Source: Acetobacter peroxydans
GTDB lineage: Bacteria > Pseudomonadota > Alphaproteobacteria > Acetobacterales > Acetobacteraceae
Assembly: GCF_006539345.1 (NCBI RefSeq)
Contig: NZ_BJMV01000001.1
Coordinates: 310,001-374,000 of the forward strand
Length of the DNA: 64,000 bases
Direction of reading: 5' to 3'
A program made the translations under genes and the position numbers. Positions 63,283-64,000 of the stretch are shown here, in pieces (positions within the stretch are counted from its first letter, which is position 1; each line of letters begins with the position of its first letter). The notes beneath the pieces were generated by a model. The model saw only the letters and a list, made by a program, of their open reading frames with translations, was not told the origin of the DNA and made no database searches.

Positions 63283-63445
63283 GACGTGTACTCGTCTGCT
63301 GCGGTTTGTGTCTCTTTCATACTCCCGTGAACGGTGGGTTTGAAGTATGGGTGTTGTCTTCGGGCTTGTTTCACCGTGCCGGGTGTGCGACCAACCACGG
63401 CATAATGTCTCACTGGTTTTCACTCGTACAGGCTGAGGTTATCGC

Positions 63446-64000
63446 ATGTCTTCTTCCCACACCGTATCGCCTGCGCAGGGCACTCTGATGAAGGGCAAGA
63501 GGGGCCTGGTGATGGGCGTCGCCAATGATAAGTCCATTGCCTGGGCTATTGCGGCCGCAGTGGCGGCTCAGGGTGGAGAACTGGCGTTTACTTATCAGGG
63601 CGAAGCGTTGGGCAAGCGCGTGCAGCCGCTGGCGGACAGCATCGGGGCGAAACTGGTTCTGCCTTGCGATGTAACGGACGACGCGGCAGTGGATGCCACA
63701 TTCGATATCCTTGAAAAGGAATGGGGCGGACTTGATTTCGTGGTGCACGCCATTGGCTGGGCTGACAAGCAGTACCTGCGTGGTCGCTATGTTGATACCC
63801 CGCGTGATGCGTTCCTGACCGCTATGGATATTTCCTGCTTCTCCTTCACGGCAGTGGCGCAGCGCGCGGCCCGGCTGATGAAGAATGGTGGCTCTCTGCT
63901 TACGCTGACTTATCTCGGTGCCGAGCGCGTTATGCCGCATTACAATGTGATGGGTGTAGCGAAGGCCGCTCTTGAAGCGTCCGTGCGTTATATGGCAGCG
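63446..64000 (+). CDS. fabI: FabI, enoyl-ACP reductase (3' end outside the window)
   Basis: FabI performs the last reduction in each fatty acid elongation round. The first 185 codons are present: MSSSHTVSPAQGTLMKGK, the NADH motif GLVMGVANDKSIAWAIA with the FabI-type serine, DFVVHAIGWADK, SFTAVAQRAARLMKNGG, and the catalytic Tyr and Lys in LTLTYLGAERVMPHYNVMGVAKAALEASVRYMA. GAGG lies 8 bp upstream of the ATG. The frame is still open at the window end. It likely draws on the same ACP pool as the islet, though the islet carries its own ACP. Confidence 0.95.
   Translation, partial: MSSSHTVSPAQGTLMKGKRGLVMGVANDKSIAWAIAAAVAAQGGELAFTYQGEALGKRVQPLADSIGAKLVLPCDVTDDAAVDATFDILEKEWGGLDFVVHAIGWADKQYLRGRYVDTPRDAFLTAMDISCFSFTAVAQRAARLMKNGGSLLTLTYLGAERVMPHYNVMGVAKAALEASVRYMAA

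Overview
The window is about 64 kb of GC-rich chromosome from an alphaproteobacterium, most likely an acetic acid bacterium (Acetobacteraceae). Three things point there: an alphaproteobacterial SOS box (GTTC-N7-GTTC) in front of lexA, alphaproteobacterial-type protein sequences such as L33, DUF4167, DUF1178 and CobST, and the gene strings recG-sdhE-mfd and tmk-holB-metG-tatD-MBL. The genus is not fixed by anything I can see. Almost all of it is dense housekeeping DNA. I see no rRNA, transposase, integrase, phage gene, CRISPR array or replication origin, and no stretch over about 300 bases without a gene or RNA (the longest, 30163-30481, holds a terminator and a possible small exported protein).

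Layout. 1-8.7 kb: the end of a BioC-BioD fusion (biotin), lexA with its SOS box, moeA, rpmG, an FtsB-like divisome gene, enolase, a DUF3429 membrane protein and the thiazole operon thiO-thiS-thiG-thiE. 8.7-18.3 kb: recG, sdhE, mfd, an exported protein of unknown function, an SBF-like transporter and a group II PLP decarboxylase. 18.4-24.7 kb: a lower-GC islet of seven genes. A DegT-type sugar aminotransferase and a CgeB-like glycosyltransferase read forward. They meet a tight reverse operon of acyl carrier protein, ketoacyl-ACP synthase III, SDR reductase, NeuD/PglD-like acyltransferase and Rieske oxygenase. 24.7-30.2 kb: cobaltochelatase cobT-cobS, a J-domain protein, bolA, a LolA-like lipoprotein, lipB and tRNA-Leu(GAG).

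30.4-38.1 kb: galU-pgm (sugar nucleotide supply), moaA, an AT-rich DUF3828 orphan, a methyltransferase, comF, grxC, DUF1178 and DUF2147. 38.1-48.5 kb: ubiG, lysC-nitronate monooxygenase-RodZ-like in overlapping order, ispG, hisS-prfA, an exported unknown, prmC and DUF4167. 48.6-56.8 kb: tRNA(CAT), an MCE/MlaD-like protein, uppP-amino acid permease, a DedA plus membrane-anchored ATP-grasp pair, then a cell-wall operon mltB-rlpA-dac. 56.8-64 kb: tmk-holB-metG-tatD-MBL, a tandem universal stress protein, pdxH and the start of fabI, cut by the window edge.

The part most likely to be a specialised, little-described system is the 18.4-24.7 kb islet. Its gene content suggests a cytoplasmic pathway that builds a 3-hydroxyacyl- (or further oxidised acyl-) ACP, loads the acyl group onto an amino sugar made by the DegT enzyme, and transfers the sugar with the CgeB-like enzyme. 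The enzyme families are read directly from motifs; the pathway is inference. Secondary points are the in-frame BioC-BioD fusion, the DedA/ATP-grasp pair, a perfect hairpin inside the thi operon, and several perfect bidirectional terminators between convergent genes.
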